Below, piece by piece: positions 5,554 through 6,691 of a DNA stretch of 6,691 nt. The notes under the pieces are model-generated. The model searched no databases, was not told where the DNA came from, and saw only the letters and a list, made by a program, of their open reading frames with translations. This DNA comes from Immundisolibacter sp. (lineage in GTDB: Bacteria > Pseudomonadota > Gammaproteobacteria > Immundisolibacterales > Immundisolibacteraceae), in contig NZ_JBFIII010000126.1 of assembly GCF_041601295.1 (NCBI RefSeq), positions 1 through 6,691 of the forward strand, given 5' to 3'. Each line of letters begins with the position of its first letter. The first letter of the stretch is position 1. Both the position numbers and the translations under genes were made by a program.

Positions 5554-6691
5554 ATGGCATTTGAAACAGCAATCAGTGGCCTTAACGCGGCAACCACGCA
5601 GCTAGACGTCGCGAGCAACAATATCGCCAACGTCAACACGACGGGCTTCAAGCAGTCGCGGGCCGAGTTCTCGGATATCGCCACTGGCTTTGACCTGGGC
5701 GTGTCATCGCTGGCGATTGCCCGCGGCGTGCGCACGGCAGCCATCTCGCAACAGTTCGATCAGGGCAACGTCAAGTCCACCAACAACAATTTCGACCTTG
5801 CCATCAATGGCGGTGGATTTTTCATGCTCAGCGACAGTTCCGGCACCGTATACAGCCGCGCCGGGGCATTCGGGGTGGATCGCTCCGGCTTTGTCACCAA
5901 CAACGCCGCGCAGCAACTGATGGCGTTCAACGTGGACGCCGCCGGCCTGGCATCGGGCACGCCGGTACCGCTGCAGATCGATACCTCGGACGTGGAGCCA
6001 AAGGCGACCGGCAGCGTCACGGTTGGCATCAATATGCGCGCCACGGCTGCGGTCGTGGCCATCCCGTTCGATCCGACGGTTGCCGGCAGCTACACCAACT
6101 CGACTTCGATGACCTTCTACGATTCGCTGGGCAACTCCCACAACGGGGTGCTGTACAGCGTCAAAACCGGGGTCAACACCTATGACACGCACCTGTTGGT
6201 GGACGGTACGGAAGTGACGCCGACCGCGGGCGGTGTGATCACCTTCGGCACTGACGGCAAGATTCTGACCCCGGCCTCCGGGGTGGTGGCCTACGATCCG
6301 TTCGCCATTGCTGGCGCCGCACCGCTGACTCTCACGCTGAACTATTCGGGTCCGACCCCGACCACACAGTTCGGCGACACCTACAGCGTCAACGCGCTGG
6401 ACCAGGACGGCTACACCACGGGTCGACTGTCGACCATCTCGATCGACGAAACCGGTCGTGTGTTTGCCCGTTACACCAACGGTCAGTCGCGTCAGATGGG
6501 GCAGCTTGCAATGGCCAACTTCGCCAACCCGCAGGGTTTGCGCCAGGCCGGTAACAACGCCTGGGTCGAAACGTTCGCCTCCGGCATTCCGCTGGTGGGT
6601 ACCGGGGGGTCAGCGCGCCTGGGCACGGTGCAGTCCGGAGCGCTGGAGGACTCCAACGTCAACCTGACCGAAGAGTTGGTCAAGCTGATCC
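5554..6691 (+). CDS. flgE: Flagellar hook protein FlgE, 3'-truncated by the window edge
   Basis: The subunit of the flexible hook that joins rod to filament. The frame opens at the ATG at 5554 and runs to the window end without a stop, giving 379 visible residues. The N-terminal rod/hook signature is AISGLNAATTQLDVASNNIANVNTTGFK (6-33, key residues SNNIAN and TGFK). The D1 core has FDLAINGGGFFML (80-92). The D2 region carries TSMTFYDSLGNSH (184-196), typical of FlgE. The last visible segment, SGALEDSNVNLTEELVKLI (361-379), is the conserved start of the C-terminal helix, so probably only 20-35 codons are missing. A strong AAGGAG sits seven bases before the start. Total length near 400-415 residues would be normal. 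FlgG and FlgF share the terminal motifs, but position after flgD and the D2 domain argue for FlgE. Confidence 0.96.
   Translation, partial: MAFETAISGLNAATTQLDVASNNIANVNTTGFKQSRAEFSDIATGFDLGVSSLAIARGVRTAAISQQFDQGNVKSTNNNFDLAINGGGFFMLSDSSGTVYSRAGAFGVDRSGFVTNNAAQQLMAFNVDAAGLASGTPVPLQIDTSDVEPKATGSVTVGINMRATAAVVAIPFDPTVAGSYTNSTSMTFYDSLGNSHNGVLYSVKTGVNTYDTHLLVDGTEVTPTAGGVITFGTDGKILTPASGVVAYDPFAIAGAAPLTLTLNYSGPTPTTQFGDTYSVNALDQDGYTTGRLSTISIDETGRVFARYTNGQSRQMGQLAMANFANPQGLRQAGNNAWVETFASGIPLVGTGGSARLGTVQSGALEDSNVNLTEELVKLI

Noticed and set aside
5704..6192. 162-codon minus-strand frame opposite flgE
   Set aside because: Antisense to conserved hook-protein sequence; no ribosome site or protein family features seen.
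1..6691. A previously undescribed system, mobile element, CRISPR array or RNA gene
   Set aside because: Every coding stretch is explained by pepN or a known flagellar gene; no spaced direct repeats, transposase, integrase, tRNA-like or rRNA-like sequence was seen on either strand.

Overview
The window is a GC-rich (roughly 65% by eye) stretch of a motile, Gram-negative proteobacterial chromosome, most likely a gammaproteobacterium. The evidence is a PepN of the enterobacterial/pseudomonad type with every catalytic residue at the E. coli spacing, a Gram-negative FlgA with a signal peptide, and sigma-54 and sigma-28 type promoters on flagellar genes. I cannot name a genus.

Layout. 1-2175 (+): the C-terminal five-sixths of pepN (aminopeptidase N), whose start lies before the window. 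2176-2225: a 50-base convergent gap. 2226-3736 (-): flgN, flgM and flgA, read leftward in the order flgA-flgM-flgN. 3737-4042: a 306-base divergent control region with no gene. 4043-6691 (+): flgB, flgC, flgD and flgE, with flgE cut off by the window edge about 20-35 codons before its expected end.

How the genes work together. FlgB and FlgC are proximal rod subunits, FlgD is the hook scaffold (cap) and FlgE is the hook subunit. FlgA is the periplasmic chaperone for the P-ring. FlgM is the anti-sigma-28 factor, exported once the hook is complete. FlgN is the export chaperone for the hook-filament junction proteins FlgK and FlgL. Rod and hook assembly (right half) therefore sits beside the checkpoint switch that delays filament genes (left half).

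Regulation read from the sequence. A near-perfect sigma-28 (FliA) promoter, with TAAAGTTC and GACGATAA 11 bases apart, lies between flgA and flgM, so flgMN should be a late transcript feeding back on sigma-28. A near-consensus sigma-54 (RpoN) -24/-12 promoter lies just before flgB, and a weaker sigma-54-like element lies before flgA. Two inverted repeats about 75-115 bases upstream of the predicted flgB transcription start are candidate enhancer sites. The gene order resembles the enteric flgN-flgM-flgA/flgBCDE arrangement, but the promoters are of the RpoN-dependent kind known from Pseudomonas and Vibrio.

I found no mobile element, CRISPR array, RNA gene or novel system. The coding content is conventional, and the points worth a second look are regulatory.
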